Shown here: positions 32,287 through 43,874 of the stretch, one piece after another
Position numbering within the stretch: position 1 is the first letter of the stretch
Layout: every line of letters starts with the position of its first letter
From: Pseudeuparius sepicola
Lineage: Eukaryota; Arthropoda; Insecta; Coleoptera; Anthribidae
Length of the DNA: 64,000 nucleotides
Direction: 5' to 3'
Assembly: GCA_963920635.1 (NCBI GenBank)
Contig: OY987307.1
Coordinates: 16,879,735 to 16,943,734 of the forward strand
The notes under the pieces: generated by a model
What the model saw: the letters and a program-made list of their open reading frames with translations, nothing else
Told to the model about the DNA's origin: nothing
Databases searched by the model: none
Made by a program: the position numbers and the translations under genes

Positions 32287-33350
32287 GGAGCCCTGGTTTT
32301 CTGGCGAGTAGTCAATCACGTGTACTGCCCCAGGAGTTCAGCTACATGTCAGCCAGCACAGGAGGAGTCCACAGGGGCTCGAGCGCCGTGGAAGTCCGTG
32401 GAAGCCCTGGTGAGTAGATTTTATCTCATTTATATTTTTTTTGTGTATTTCTCCGTACCGTTTTCTCGAGATATCTACTCACCTAGGTTCTCAGATTTTT
32501 TTCTTGCTATTATCACAAATTTTCTCTTTCATTAATGTTGTTTTTCTTACCCAGAGAACATATAAGTGTGTATTAATATAACTTTTAATCGAAAACAAAA
32601 ATCATTCTCTTGTCCTAGTCTGAGGTTCAGATTTATTTTTAATATCAAGTTTCAAATTGTATATCTCATTTTTACAAGTAAATATTTTGCATTATTTTCG
32701 CTATCTCCGTGCACAGTTTTTTTTAAATAACTGTAAATATGGCATTAATAAATTAGGCATACTCATTGTTGTAATTAGGATAGTTTTACTAGCTATACAA
32801 GTTAAAATTTTAAGTAAATAGAAACAATATCGCCTATTAGTTGCCTGAATATTTTCTCGACTTAAGAGATTGGCTACTGCTTGGTTTGTGACTTTACAGA
32901 TACGTCGAAGCTGTTACACCACACCTCCTCCTACAGCATCACAAGTTCTGGTTTGGTCACGTGCAGCCAAGCGACAGATCCACCAGCCACAACAAAGATC
33001 TACGTCCCAGCTAGTCGGCACTGCAGCGTTGCATCTAGTGGAGTGTGGAGTTGAGGTATTGTGTTGGACTATATCACCTTTACCCAAGTCGAAAGGACAG
33101 AATCGAGCCGCAGTAAAAATCTCAGTCGGTAGTCGGTGTAACTTAAGGCGATTGCTTAATCTCAAGTTTCAAATTCACTTCTATTTAAATTTCAAATTTA
33201 TTCCTGTTAAAACTTTCAAATTTACTTCTGTATAAATTTTCAAATTGTAACCCTCTTGTAAGGCAATTTAATGCAAGTTACTATCAAATTGTAATAAAAC
33301 TTGTTTTTAGAACATTGTGTTTTATTTGATCGCCTCATAACTAGTTCCAA
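32287..33350 (+). repeat. LTR-like repeat, copy a
   Basis: Parallels 47345-48535 in order of landmarks: a GGTGAGTAG ... CTACTCACCTAGG inverted pair (32406-32486), a middle block around TACACCACACCTCCTCC, and an end block TTTTATTTGATCGCC ... ACTAGTTCCA with AATAAA at about 33291. Length, a poly-A signal near the 3' end and a CA finish suggest a solo LTR, but neither TSD nor a reliable 5' TG end was found. Confidence 0.35.
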
Positions 33351-34215
33351 GAGGAAAGCTTGCTCTCCGTATTTTGCTCCCTCAATATATATTATTTTGT
33401 TGCATTTTTGAGTAACACCCTAATTGTTATTGTTACAGTCTTTTCTCAATGTAGGGGGCTTGAACCCCCAAACCATATACAGCCCTGGGCTTATGTGTGG
33501 GAAAAGCCAGGTCTCGTGGAATCGGTAGTTAGCTACTTGACAATAATAAGTATATTTTGCAATAAATGTATCTATGTTACACATTATTACATGACAATTT
33601 TCCAATTTATATTCAATCAATGAATCAATGTTGTATATCCTACGCTTAGGAAATTTTCATTAAGAAAATTTTTATTTTCGTCCAAAAATCCAGGGGGGAG
33701 TAAAATCTTCAACGTACAGATGAATAAGATGTTGAATAGGAGAGCGTTTCAGATGTTACGTTTGCAGACGACGATTAAAATGAAGGTGTCGTGTCGTGAG
33801 AGACATAGCAACAAAATGTGATTTATTTTTAGTTATTAGACCACCTTATACCGCCTCCTAAAATTAACCGCCGGTGCTATTAGCGCCCTAGCACCCCTAA
33901 AACCGGCGCTGCTTCCAGGCTGCATTCTTGTGTTACGATGAAAATTGTTGTCCATGGCCATCTAAGAAAACTATGGCCAAAAATCCGAAAAATTCTAAAT
34001 TTTTAAACTGTTGTAACTATTTGATTTTTCGAAATATGGCAAAATGTTTAGCATGAAAATTGTTTGCAAGAACCAACAGAGCTTAGGTATGATATTAGTT
34101 TTGAGGTGTGGATTACCCTAAAGTTTGAACTTTCTTGGGCTCGAAAATGAAATTATCTGTAAAACTATTTAATATAAAGGATGTTTTAGTGGCATGTCAG
34201 GTAAAGGATATCAAT
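33351..34215. other. Unassigned; orphan hAT-like end
   Basis: AAAACCGGCGCTG at about 33900-33912 would fit a hAT right terminus (CAGCGCCGG...), but no left partner or TSD is visible. Confidence 0.35.
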
Positions 34216-34216
34216 T

Positions 34217-34305
34217 GAAGAAAATGCACTCCAGCCGGGACTCAAACTCTGGACTCCTACTGTGGCCGTAGGCACTTAACCAACTAAGCTACCGGAGATA
34301 CGGGT
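34217..34305 (-). repeat. tRNA-like sequence or SINE head
   Basis: Minus strand reads CCGGTAGCTTAGTTGGTTAA (A box), a 5-bp anticodon-like stem CCTAC/GTAGG and a B box AGAGTTTGAGTCCCGG at canonical spacing. The anticodon loop lacks the invariant U33 and the T stem pairs poorly, so this is not a working tRNA. Confidence 0.5.
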
Positions 34306-35096
34306 TCCATATCGGCTAGGTGTTATTCATTCCAATTGATATATAGTTAGTAGCGGTGAGATGTAGGAGACTTCGGCATCTTCTACAGCTACTAGAAGGG
34401 GTTAGAGGGGTGTAGGGTAACCATTAATTAATGTTGGTTATGTGAACTTCCTATTTGTTAAAAATTAAAATAAATATGCAATGATAGCGTTATAAGGTTA
34501 GTAATGACATCCCTATTGGAATTTTGCAAATGGGAATGGGGTTACCGGTTACCTAAACAGGTGAGTTTACTCATCAGCTCCGCAAAATGTGTACCTAAAG
34601 GTAAAAAAAGAGAATAATTGAAATATGCAGTAGCTGAAATGCAGATGCTGAAAAGGGTAAATGTTGAAGAATGTGCGGTGTTGTTTGTTGCGAAAAGTAG
34701 GTAGGAGTAAATACAGGTACTCACTGAGCATTTATTGTATTATAACAGTAGGTAGGACATTTTATTATTTCAATTTTAGGATAACTGCTATGGCATTACC
34801 TACCTGTTAAGTGTTATGTTAAATAAATATTAAGTAAGTAATTTTAATTTATTTTCATAAGAGACAATAATGTCTACGAGTTTCGAATTTTTTATTATTT
34901 AAAATAACAATTCTAGATTAGCTATTCGCTATTCGACATTCGATGAAGTGGATAAAAACCATAATCGATTATTTATTTTCATGGTTAACTAGACCTGCCA
35001 ATCACAAATATTATAAATATTTTTTCTTAATTTCTCATAGTAAATATAGAACAAACTGGAAAGTGTAACATATCATATTAAATGGGTTACAGTTCA
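34306..35096. other. No recognisable feature
   Basis: AT-rich with no coding potential; the sequence has scattered TAGGTA words only. Confidence 0.4.
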
Positions 35097-35539
35097 TACA
35101 AAATTTGAAGGCGGAGAATTCTAGGAAGTAGTTTGTAAATAATACCCAGAAAACCCACCTGCACTGGCCCATTTCACACAGCAGCGTAACAACAATTGGA
35201 AAATAGTGTGTTATGTTATCAAAACCGAAGACAAGTACTTACAAAATGAAATTAATATACCTAGACATAATCACAGAACAGCTAATTATTACTAATTCCG
35301 AAAGTGACTCATCCGATGACGATGTTAGTGACAATGCATCAGATTGACAACTATTACCTATTGTAATTGTAAATTATTATACTTAATAGTTGTGTAAGAT
35401 AATAAATATATTATTTATTGCTAATAATTATTTAAATTACTTTTTAATAAAATTCATCACTCGTAATAATTTATTTCTGTGCAATTTTTACGATTTCCTA
35501 CAAATCTATTCTAGGAATTCTCCGCCTTCAAATTTTGTA
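35097..35539. mobile_element. 439-bp TA-flanked inverted-repeat element
   Basis: CAAAATTTGAAGGCGGAGAA at 35099 is exactly complemented by the right end (TTCTCCGCCTTCAAATTTTG, ending 35537). Both ends are followed outward by TA, fitting a Tc1/mariner-type TA duplication. A short frame at about 35246-35347 ends TNSESDSSDDDVSDNASD, an acidic tail of unknown origin, perhaps left from a deleted transposase. Confidence 0.75.
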
Positions 35540-37309
35540 CGATCTGTATTTTGCTTTATAAAAAATGCGCATATAATTTTTTCCCACATAATATAATTTT
35601 GTTATTGCAAACAATTTTTATATTCAACTTTTTTCTGTACCTCTAGAAATAAAAAAGTAAAAGTTACAGCGGTTTAAAAATGAAATAAATTAATGACTGT
35701 TTATACTTTTACCAAATAAAGTTAAACTTTTAACACAGCTCGAAATGCGACCGTTAGTAGGTATGGTTTGACAAATATTTGTTATTATAGCATCGATCGT
35801 TTGTCTTTCATGAGAATAGGGGCTCAAATTTATGTTACATACATAAATATAAATAATTGAAAATGAAAAAGTATAACAAACGCAAAAATACAGAGCAGGC
35901 TCACTTTGATGGCATACATATGTTAAAACTGACATACACGAAGCAAAAGTTTTCAAACAAACAATGAATAAAACATATTTATTTTAAAAATCAAAGGTTC
36001 ATTACCTTCATTCATCGATTCAACTAGCCTATTTTAATTTAAAAATTATTAGTTTTTCACTGACTGTTAGTATAAAACTAAAGAAATATTCGTAGAAACA
36101 TGTTCTATTTTGGACTAAACACTGAAAAAAATATTCTGGAAATAAAACCAATTACCTGGAAGTGGCAAAATCATGTGCTGTCTTCCATAAATGGGGTAAA
36201 AAAATATTTTTGTAAATCGGCACTATAGGACCTCAAAATCGCCATTAAAAGCACCCCAAAACTTTTTACGTTTTAAAATCTACTCGTTATTACGGTTAAA
36301 ATAATCTAAAGCTTTAAACGATTGTGTTTTACACTGTTTTGAAATATTTAATTTCAAATTTTATTATCATCGTAACACTATTCTTATGGCATTTTGGACA
36401 AAGAAGACTGAAGGGTACTTGTTGGTCGCATAATTATTCAACTTTCCTGTTATATTTCTTAATATCCTTAATAAACAATCAACACAAAAACCATATCTAC
36501 TATTAAATTTAAGTTTAATACGGCAATAAAGCACCTTATCGGGTAAGCAATATTATTTTACGTTCGTCATTAAATAAACAATATCTAACTACGGGAAAAT
36601 CGATAGAATGTTTTTAATTTAAAAAGGTATATCGTTAAAAACATATAAAAACTCTTCCAACAGAAACTATAAACTAAGTATATGATATTTATTATTATTA
36701 ATCTTGTTGTGAGTTGAGTGTATACAATAAAGTATATATATAGTCAGGAGGGTGAGAGGATCTTCAAAATTAAATAAGGGTTGGCGTCATTTAGCTACAA
36801 CCGGTGTGAAGTGTTAAGCGGGATATGGGAAGACACTTAATCGATTTTGCAAGTTTAATGGGGGGTGAAAGTCGCGACGATATTACGAGAATCCGAGCTT
36901 TCGTCGCTTCTAAAGTCACGGGTATCTGACAAAGTAAATTAAGGACCGAATTAAAACGTCGTCAAGAGTGTGTTTGGTTACCTGCATCAATATAATTCTA
37001 TTTACAACAGTTTGAAAAACTAGTGCATTTAAAAAGACTATTTTAAAAGTTATAGCCGCTAAATTAACTATACACATACCTACACTGTGTTCCACTTCTC
37101 GTCCTCGTAAAATTTTTGTTTTTGAAAACAAAAAAAAAATTGGCTACATCACTCTCGTGAAGAGAACAAATTAAAAATATTCCAAGAACAAATTATTTCG
37201 TTACTTTGAAGGCATGCGAAATGTTATGGTATTATACACATGTTAGTGGTGACCACTGCGGTGACGTGGGTCCCCCCGGATTTATACATATTTACGCCGC
37301 AGTATTTAG
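35540..37309. other. Unassigned 1.8 kb
   Basis: AT-rich, no recognisable element or gene. Confidence 0.4.
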
Positions 37310-37395
37310 GGTGTAACGAAAATTTTGTCTAGTTTTCGTTACGACGTTTTAAGTGCATTGTTTCATTCCTATTAATTCGTCACACCCCGTATACA
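37310..37395 (+). repeat. Hairpin repeat Q, copy 2
   Basis: GGGTGTAACGAAAATTTTGT then AGTTTTCGTTACGACGTTTTAA forms a stem with GTAACGAAAA/TTTTCGTTAC, and the segment closes with CACACCCCGTATAC. It corresponds to 31590-31680. Confidence 0.6.
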
Positions 37396-38239
37396 CGTAC
37401 CATTTTTAAAAATGTTGCCCTAACATCTGCAACCACCTATACAAGCTGATATAATATGTTGCCTACTCGATGTAGAGCTTGTGTTTCTAAACAAACTGTT
37501 GATTAAAGGGTATGAGCCGGTCGCAAGAGTGTTTAAATTTTATTCTTCAATGGACTAATACACCACTTTTTTTTTATTTGCTCATCGGATAGTATTGGGT
37601 GAGATATACTTGCTGTATTTTTTTAAATTTTTTTTTCGCCCCCGTTTTGCCGCAATTAATTTTTAAAGTTCAATATACGTAACTACCTGTTGGATTTTAT
37701 TTTTCCCTAAATTTACCGCCGTGGCACCAGGTTTGGCAACGTCGCACCTCAATGCCAAGCTGTCAGCCTGCGAGAACATAAACATAACCTATTTTGTGGC
37801 GTCACAAATCGGAACATCGGATCCCGCGTGTTTTACAAGCTTTTATTTTTTATGATTTGAACTATTTTCACCATTCATTCTAATAATCCATGACGGAAAT
37901 GAACCATTCTATTTTGCTGAGGAAAATGCTGGGAGCACTAGGTATTGGTATTGATGATTCGGACGTTATGCTGGTTGGTTTACAAAACCTTTTTTTTATT
38001 GGAAACAAGTCGATTTTATCTATAAAACGACACAATTCGTAAGTACCTAACTGAATTTGCACAAATTAGATATCTAGACTTGCTGATATATTAAAGACAA
38101 TAAAGAACCAACCAGGGGTAACATTTTAGCTGACGATTTTAGATTAGTGGCTCTGCCAAACGATTTTTTACTTGTTATCAAGTATATTCCAGCGACTGCT
38201 AGTTGTTTGAAGAAACTGATGATATTTTAGCCTCAATAC

Positions 38240-38514
38240 CTAGTGTCACAGAATAAATAGCTTCACAACAGAAGCGTCCATAAGGACATGTGTCAAAAGG
38301 ATGCTCGCTTTGACGCGAAATATCTTCTAAAGGGATAAACATTGTGCATTTTGTTTGATTTTACATTAATCCACATTGCAAAGAGATTGTATTAGGACCA
38401 AATTTATGTACAAGTTATTGGTTATTTTCCTGTAAATTGAAATGGAGGCTCGATAATTTTTGACACGTCTTTATGGACGCTTCTGTTGTGAAGCTATTTA
38501 TTCTGTGCTAGTGT
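38240..38514. mobile_element. 261-bp MITE with CACAGA ends and 7-bp TSD
   Basis: Runs 38247-38507. The left end CACAGAATAAATAGCTTCAC continues ACAGAAGCGTCCATAA, and the right end is its complement (TTATGGACGCTTCTGTTGTG ... TTTATTCTGTG), giving TIRs of about 50 bp. CTAGTGT is repeated exactly at 38240-38246 and 38508-38514. CACAG fits the CANRG end reported for P-superfamily elements, which have 7-8-bp TSDs; that placement is inference. Its first bases resemble the 36-bp palindrome at 21607 (CACAGACCTATATAGCTTC). Confidence 0.88.
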
Positions 38515-38738
38515 TATCAACAGCATTGATTGGTTATAAACTAAACTGAGAAAAGTCAATCCTCTAGACGTCAAGCACATACCTGGTCCGAATATAAAAA
38601 ATTTATTACTTTAATTTCATGAGCCCTTACTTACAGAATTAAGTTAGTAGTTAGACCTGCATCGGTTCAAAAATGTAACGCTAGAATATTGGAGAAGGTG
38701 CCAGTTCTTGGTGATATTAGAAACATAACATGTAAAAC

Positions 38739-38775
38739 GCAATAAAGCCAAGTTTTCAGTCGAAAAACTTTATTG
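38739..38775. repeat. Short palindrome
   Basis: CAATAAAGCCAAGTTTTC faces GAAAAACTTTATTG. It shares AATAAAGCCAA and CAGTCGAAA with the arms of the perfect palindrome at 42018-42123. No TSD was found. Confidence 0.55.
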
Positions 38776-39990
38776 TCATAGCTTGAACTATTTTAGACCC
38801 ATTTAGGTAAATTATATTGTGATTGCCGAAGCATCCTCATAAAAAATGACATAATTCTTTAGGATTTTTTCACTATACATATTATATACCTATTTTTTCT
38901 GGAAAATAAATGTTCATAAGCATATTTTGTGATTGTGGTTAATGGAAGTTAAAAATAAAAAAATATAATGCAGCAGCCGGCCAAAAATTAAGATTTCTTT
39001 AATTTGCAAGAAAAAAAAACATTATTTTGCATTCTATGGCAAAACCCCAAATAAGTTATCTATTAAATTTAGTGAAAATATTCCAAAATCAAATAATAGT
39101 TTTCATGTCGCATGCACAGAGTGCAACAAACTGGATGTTTTTTTGGGGGGTTTCTTCTATTCTGCGAAGAGATAGACAAAGAGTAGGTAGGTGTACTGTG
39201 CTCGATTTTTGAGGGCAGTGAAAAGCAGTTGAATCTCAAAATCTTGATTCGTTTTGGAGATACAGGGCATTTTTCGTTTTTTAACATGTCAGACAGTCCC
39301 TCCTTGTAATATGTTTTGATTTTTGCTAAAAATCTTCTGTCATACTACTCCAATGTATAATAATTATTGAGGTATGTCGGTATGTCTTTGTCAACTAAAT
39401 CCTGTAAGGTAGACCTTCATATTTTTTTATTGCACTTGTGTTGACTTTTTCCAATATAACAATCTACTGATGTTGTCCATGATTCTTCGCTATTTCCAGG
39501 AAGTCAGCTTACATTCATCTAAAATAAGTTTCCCATTAATATGTGCAAAAATGTTACAAGCGTGCTTAGTTCTATTAGTTGACAAAGTTAATGTCACTAG
39601 TGCAGAAAAGTACAACTTTCCGCATCAAAATGGATGCGACAAAGTGTACTACTACGGACTTAATTAATTAAATACTTCATTAGATCATACAAGAAAAAAA
39701 TACCCGCAAAAAGTCATTGACGGTCAAGCACTTGATATCGAATGAAACTCTGCTGTCGAACTTGCATTGACTTTAGATTATTTAAATTAGTTCTGAATCA
39801 TGGTTTTCACATGTAGATATCAACGATCGTTTTTACAAACGCATGATTTCTTGTTTTGATAATCGATTTCAACATTGGGCTGTGCGACCCCCACGCCCCC
39901 TCCCCCATATCTTAACTATAGGTATATACACGATAAGTATTTCTTTACTGTACTAGCAACTAAACTAGAAGCACAAAAAGCTGTATCTAC

Positions 39991-40033
39991 GTATGTGCCA
40001 CGATGTATGATCCTCGTACATCGTGGTATGTGC
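39991..40033. mobile_element. 27-bp palindromic insertion with 8-bp direct repeats
   Basis: 39999-40025 reads CACGATGTATGA and ends TCGTACATCGTG, a near-perfect palindrome with a loop of about 7 bases. GTATGTGC occurs exactly at 39991-39998 and again at 40026-40033. Start CAC and end GTG match the two 30- and 36-bp inserts, but the inner sequence differs. Confidence 0.75.
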
Positions 40034-41042
40034 ATAATTTAGGACTAATCTGCTTATGTTGGGTAATTACAACATAATATACCTACTTCCACAACTATTC
40101 AGTTGAATTTCTTCATTTTTAACCACAGTATCATTAACATTTTTCTTATTAATTTTGTGCTCGGGGGTAATTTTTGCCTTAACCGGGCATTATGCATTCA
40201 TTGCTATGTTCTTTCCTCTGCGTGTCTCCAATAACATTGTTACCATAATATTTATTCTCTAGTCTACCTAAAACCAGAATTTAAGCTATATCATCATCAT
40301 TAAGCAATATTAAAACAATATACAAATCAAATAACAAACATACCTACCTCTTCATTTCTCCATGTTTTGCTCCCAGTTTTTATTGATAAAATTGACACAC
40401 CATATCAAAATCTATGCAAGGCAAGTTATCAGGACAAGCTTTAACAAATCTTGCCTTCATTATAAACCGAAAAAATAAAGTATTCACAGCAAGATTCTTT
40501 TAAAACTGAGAATAGAATTTATTTAGTTTTCACTAAGGTTATTAACCTTGGTTTCGGCGTTCCGCGGGCGAAAGTGAGGTTATATGCAAAGTGCGGCGTT
40601 GCCGACGATTTTCTTTAAAGCATTGAGTAATATGTCATCTGTCATATTTTATAGGGGGCATCTAATAAGTTCAGAATGGGATCAGTAAAATCCAAATATT
40701 TCATGAAATGCTACGAAATTTGACTATTTCTCATCAGGCGCATACAAACTGAATCTAATAATTTGCCTGGGAATGCTTGGTTATATAAAAAAAGACGAAA
40801 TAAGTACTAAGAAAATAGCAGGTACTTATTGAAATTAGGGATCGTGACCTCACATTCCCTACTTTTGCGACCGTTTTTTTCAATTTTTGAGCAAACTAAT
40901 GGGGAAAAAAATCTGTTGGTTGGGTTTCGTGATTATCTAGACATGTTTTACAAATTCCAAGGCAAAAAATTATTTTTCATTCCTAAGTATACTTGTCCAT
41001 TGAAGGTATGTATTATTATAACAACTACATTATTGTAAGCAC
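40034..41042. other. No recognisable feature
   Basis: No coding or repeat structure recognised; one GC-richer patch near 40555-40615. Confidence 0.4.
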
Positions 41043-41261
41043 TGTCGGATGTAAATCACAGTCAATATTCACTTTATTCAGTTTTACGATTGACTAGCGC
41101 CACGGTGTTGATTCCGTGTACTAACGTCATTCCTTGTTTCCGACAATTTCTTACTGGTCTAATATCAGTGGTAGAAGTTTGGCAGAATTGAGAGTGGTCT
41201 GTCATCTTGATCTTGATGTGGCGGTTTCCGGTTGTTTTTCTACATATATTTAGCTTTCCAG

Positions 41262-41322
41262 ACCTTCTAGATCATTCTAGAAGCCGGAAGTCGTCATCCT
41301 TGCAGAGGAGGTTATAAATAGA
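41262..41322 (+). promoter_or_regulatory. Heat-shock element followed by TATA box
   Basis: TTCTAGATCATTCTAGAAG at 41265-41283 has the 5-bp phased pattern TTC-nn-GAt-nn-TTC-nn-GAA, three perfect units and one imperfect. TATAAATA lies at 41313-41320. This spacing suits an inducible Pol II promoter. No downstream gene was found before the palindromic element at 41476; it may be the promoter of a lost gene or of an LTR. Confidence 0.5.
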
Positions 41323-41475
41323 CCCCACGACAAGAGGCACTTCCCTTTCGAACACTCGTGGTAAAAGACGCGTTGAGTGAAATTCGGACTTGAATTTTCT
41401 GTATCGAAATTTCCATGTGAAAATCTCTGTTCCTGCCTAATTTCCCACTTTATGGTCGGCTTATGTGGTTCTATA

Positions 41476-42325
41476 TACAGGGTGTAAATAAATAAGTGCG
41501 AAAAAATTCAAGAGGTGAATCTTTGAGTGATTCTAAGACCTATATAAACATAGGTCCTCTAATGCTTCGTTTTCAAAATACAGGGTGTCAAACATTTTTT
41601 AATAATTATTATAATAAAACAAAAAAAAATATAGCTAGCATTACCGGTTATAGCAATTTTTAAGACTAGAATAAACTATTAATATGGGTATACACTAGTT
41701 TTTGTTAATTAGTAGTTTCAATTTTTTATTATGTTGTCCCGGAGACATGCAATAAAGTGATTTTTTTTTTCTCAAAAACGAAGCGAGATACGGGAATAAT
41801 TCAAGAGACAAAAAAGTTGTATTTTTAGTTGCTGAATGCGAAAAAAAAAGTTTTAAAGAAGTCAGTGGCCCACATTTTTTTACAAAATTATTGGTTAAGG
41901 TGCTCTCGGGACGCCACTGTACTTAATAATTTTAATCTAGTAGGCGCTAAATTAGCCTCTTTCTACCATAAATAACACTAGAAAAAATAGTCCATCTTCT
42001 TACAGTGGAGTAATGTGATAAAAATTAATAAAGCCAACCTTACAGTCGAAACTCCACAAACAGTTTGAGAATATAAACTGTTTGTGGAGTTTCGACTGTA
42101 AGGTTGGCTTTATTAATTTTTATAAATAACACTGCCAAATTTCAACAAAATCGGGTAAAGGATTATTAAGATATTTACGAAAAAGCGTTTTTTTAAGAAG
42201 AGTTTGACACCCTGTATCTTGAAAAGGAAGCATTACCGGACCTATGTTTATATAAACTTTTAATCTTAGAATCACTGAAAGATTCACCACTTGAATTTTT
42301 TCGCACTTATTCATTTACACCTGTG
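41476..42325. mobile_element. TACAGGGTG-ended nested foldback D
   Basis: Outer arms: TACAGGGTGTAAATAAATAA at 41476 against TTCATTTACACCTGTG at 42310-42325, with GGTGAATCTTT and AAGACCTATATAAACATAGG-type sequence shared. Inner arms TACAGGGTGTCAAAC (41579) and GTTTGACACCCTGTA (ending 42216) look like a second pair of ends inside the first. The centre holds a perfect palindrome described separately. Confidence 0.8.
42018..42123. repeat. Perfect palindrome, 49-bp arms, 8-nt loop
   Basis: Left arm 42018-42066 (ATAAAAATTAATAAAGCC ... ACAAACAGTTT) and right arm 42075-42123 are exact reverse complements; the loop is GAGAATAT. A 12-base direct repeat ATAAATAACACT occurs at 41968-41979 and 42122-42133, just overlapping the right arm. 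Confidence 0.93.
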
Positions 42326-42329
42326 TGCG

Positions 42330-43270
42330 TTTGTTTTCGCTGTGCTAATTAAGAGCAATGGCACTGCAAATAGTACAGACAAACGCACGGAATTCCGCTA
42401 GCTTTCTACCGTATACTTTACATGGAATTAGTCCCAGGACGTCCACCAAAAATGCAAAAAAAATTTTAAACTTCAAAATCTATCTCCTCTGTTATACGTA
42501 AACTGATTTCTGTCAAACCTGTCTCAAACTGTGGCGAAAATATAGGTCTACGATTCGTATGGACAATTTTTTGTTTTTAATTGTAGTTTTTTAATGGTAA
42601 CAAAAATACTCCTTCAAATACTCCCGAGAAAATGAAACGGTAGCATTTTTGTAAATTTTACAAGTACCAACAATGTTTTTTAAAAAAATTGTCCATACGA
42701 ATTGTTCCTCCATCTTTTAGTTACATTTTGGTAAAAAAATCGAATTTCTGGAACTGAAAATAAAAAAGTAGATCGACTTCTAGAAAAACACTGCAAAGCC
42801 GAAATCAATATGAATACACCGTGCCCTAACTCCTGCCTTCTCCTCAAGCGAGTTTCCGTAGAGGGGACACTAAATAGACAAAAATAGGTACAATATGTTC
42901 GCCCGTTAGCCGTCGCACTCTTGTTTCCGCTTATCGTATTTTACAAGCTTTTTTATTTAATTTCACCTGTTAGCAGCGTCCAGAGAATACTACTGTTATT
43001 GTGTGGGTCGAATCTTGCAAGCTGAATTAGAACCACTTCCTGACATCCGATTGAGCTGGAATTTTGCATACACCTTTAGTTCCGGTGACAATGCAATATG
43101 CAATACTCAATATAGTAATACTTTATACTTTCTAATACTTAATATGGGTATCAAATGAAAGGGGTTGACGAGTACAAAATAATAAGATAAGTGACGTCAT
43201 ACTAAATCCAATATGGCGGAATAAATTTCATTACCACTCTCCTGATATGGGAATCGAATATGTACTAAAA
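42330..43270. other. No recognisable feature
   Basis: Internal similarity is limited to a short inverted match around TTGTCCATACGAAT (42565 and 42690). No gene. Confidence 0.4.
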
Positions 43271-43274
43271 AGCA

Positions 43275-43740
43275 CAAAATAAAATAAAAGATAAAAACCT
43301 TTTTAAAAACAAGCTTTTATTTAAGCCATGTACTAAAACGAATAAAATGAAATAAATCATGTACTACATCGAATAAAATAAAATAAAATAAGTCAGTGCC
43401 AAATTGCGCCAAGTCGTTTTTGTAATTTAAAAAGCTTGTCGCGAGAAATGTTCATAGAAAGTAGGTACCAATTAATTTTAATATACAGTGATTGGTTGAT
43501 AAGCAAGTACCTACTTGCCAAAGTATGTATTTTCTTTAGAATTCGCGCGACTAGCTTTTTGATTTAAAAAATTTGTCGCAATTTGACATTGAATTATCTT
43601 AACGAAAACCTAGATTTATTTTATTTTATTCCTTTTAGTAGATACAAGACGTAGGTATTTTATTTTATTCGTTTTAGTACATGACTTAAATAAAAGTTTG
43701 TTTTTAAAAAGGTTTTTTTATCTTTTATTTTTTATTATCT
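43275..43740. mobile_element. Foldback with AAAACGAATAAAAT arms
   Basis: AAAGATAAAAACCTTTTTAA and CATGTACTAAAACGAATAAA on the left are complemented on the right (TTTATTCGTTTTAGTACATG and AAAAAGGTTTTTTTATCTTT). Nearer the centre, AAAAGCTTGTCGCGA faces TCGCGCGACTAGCTTTTT and TAGGTACCAATTAA lies close to AGTACCTACTTG. AAAAT runs occur at about 43372-43395. Confidence 0.75.
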
Positions 43741-43874
43741 ACAATAGTTATCTAGCCTAATCTTGATTGAAGGCTGAATGTGATGTTTCTGAAATTCTTC
43801 CCAATGGAATTCACAAGTATATAAAACCATAAATGCAATATTTTAAATTTTGGTTGTGTTAGTTCGTCTTTATG

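Noticed and set aside
34217..34305. Functional tRNA gene on the minus strand
   Set aside because: Anticodon loop lacks the conserved U33 and T stem is mispaired; treated as tRNA-derived repeat.
40725..40760. CTGATGAG on the minus strand as another hammerhead
   Set aside because: No GAAAC at stem II distance and no GTC with pairing; same outcome for CTGATGA words near 34564, 48621 and 38212.
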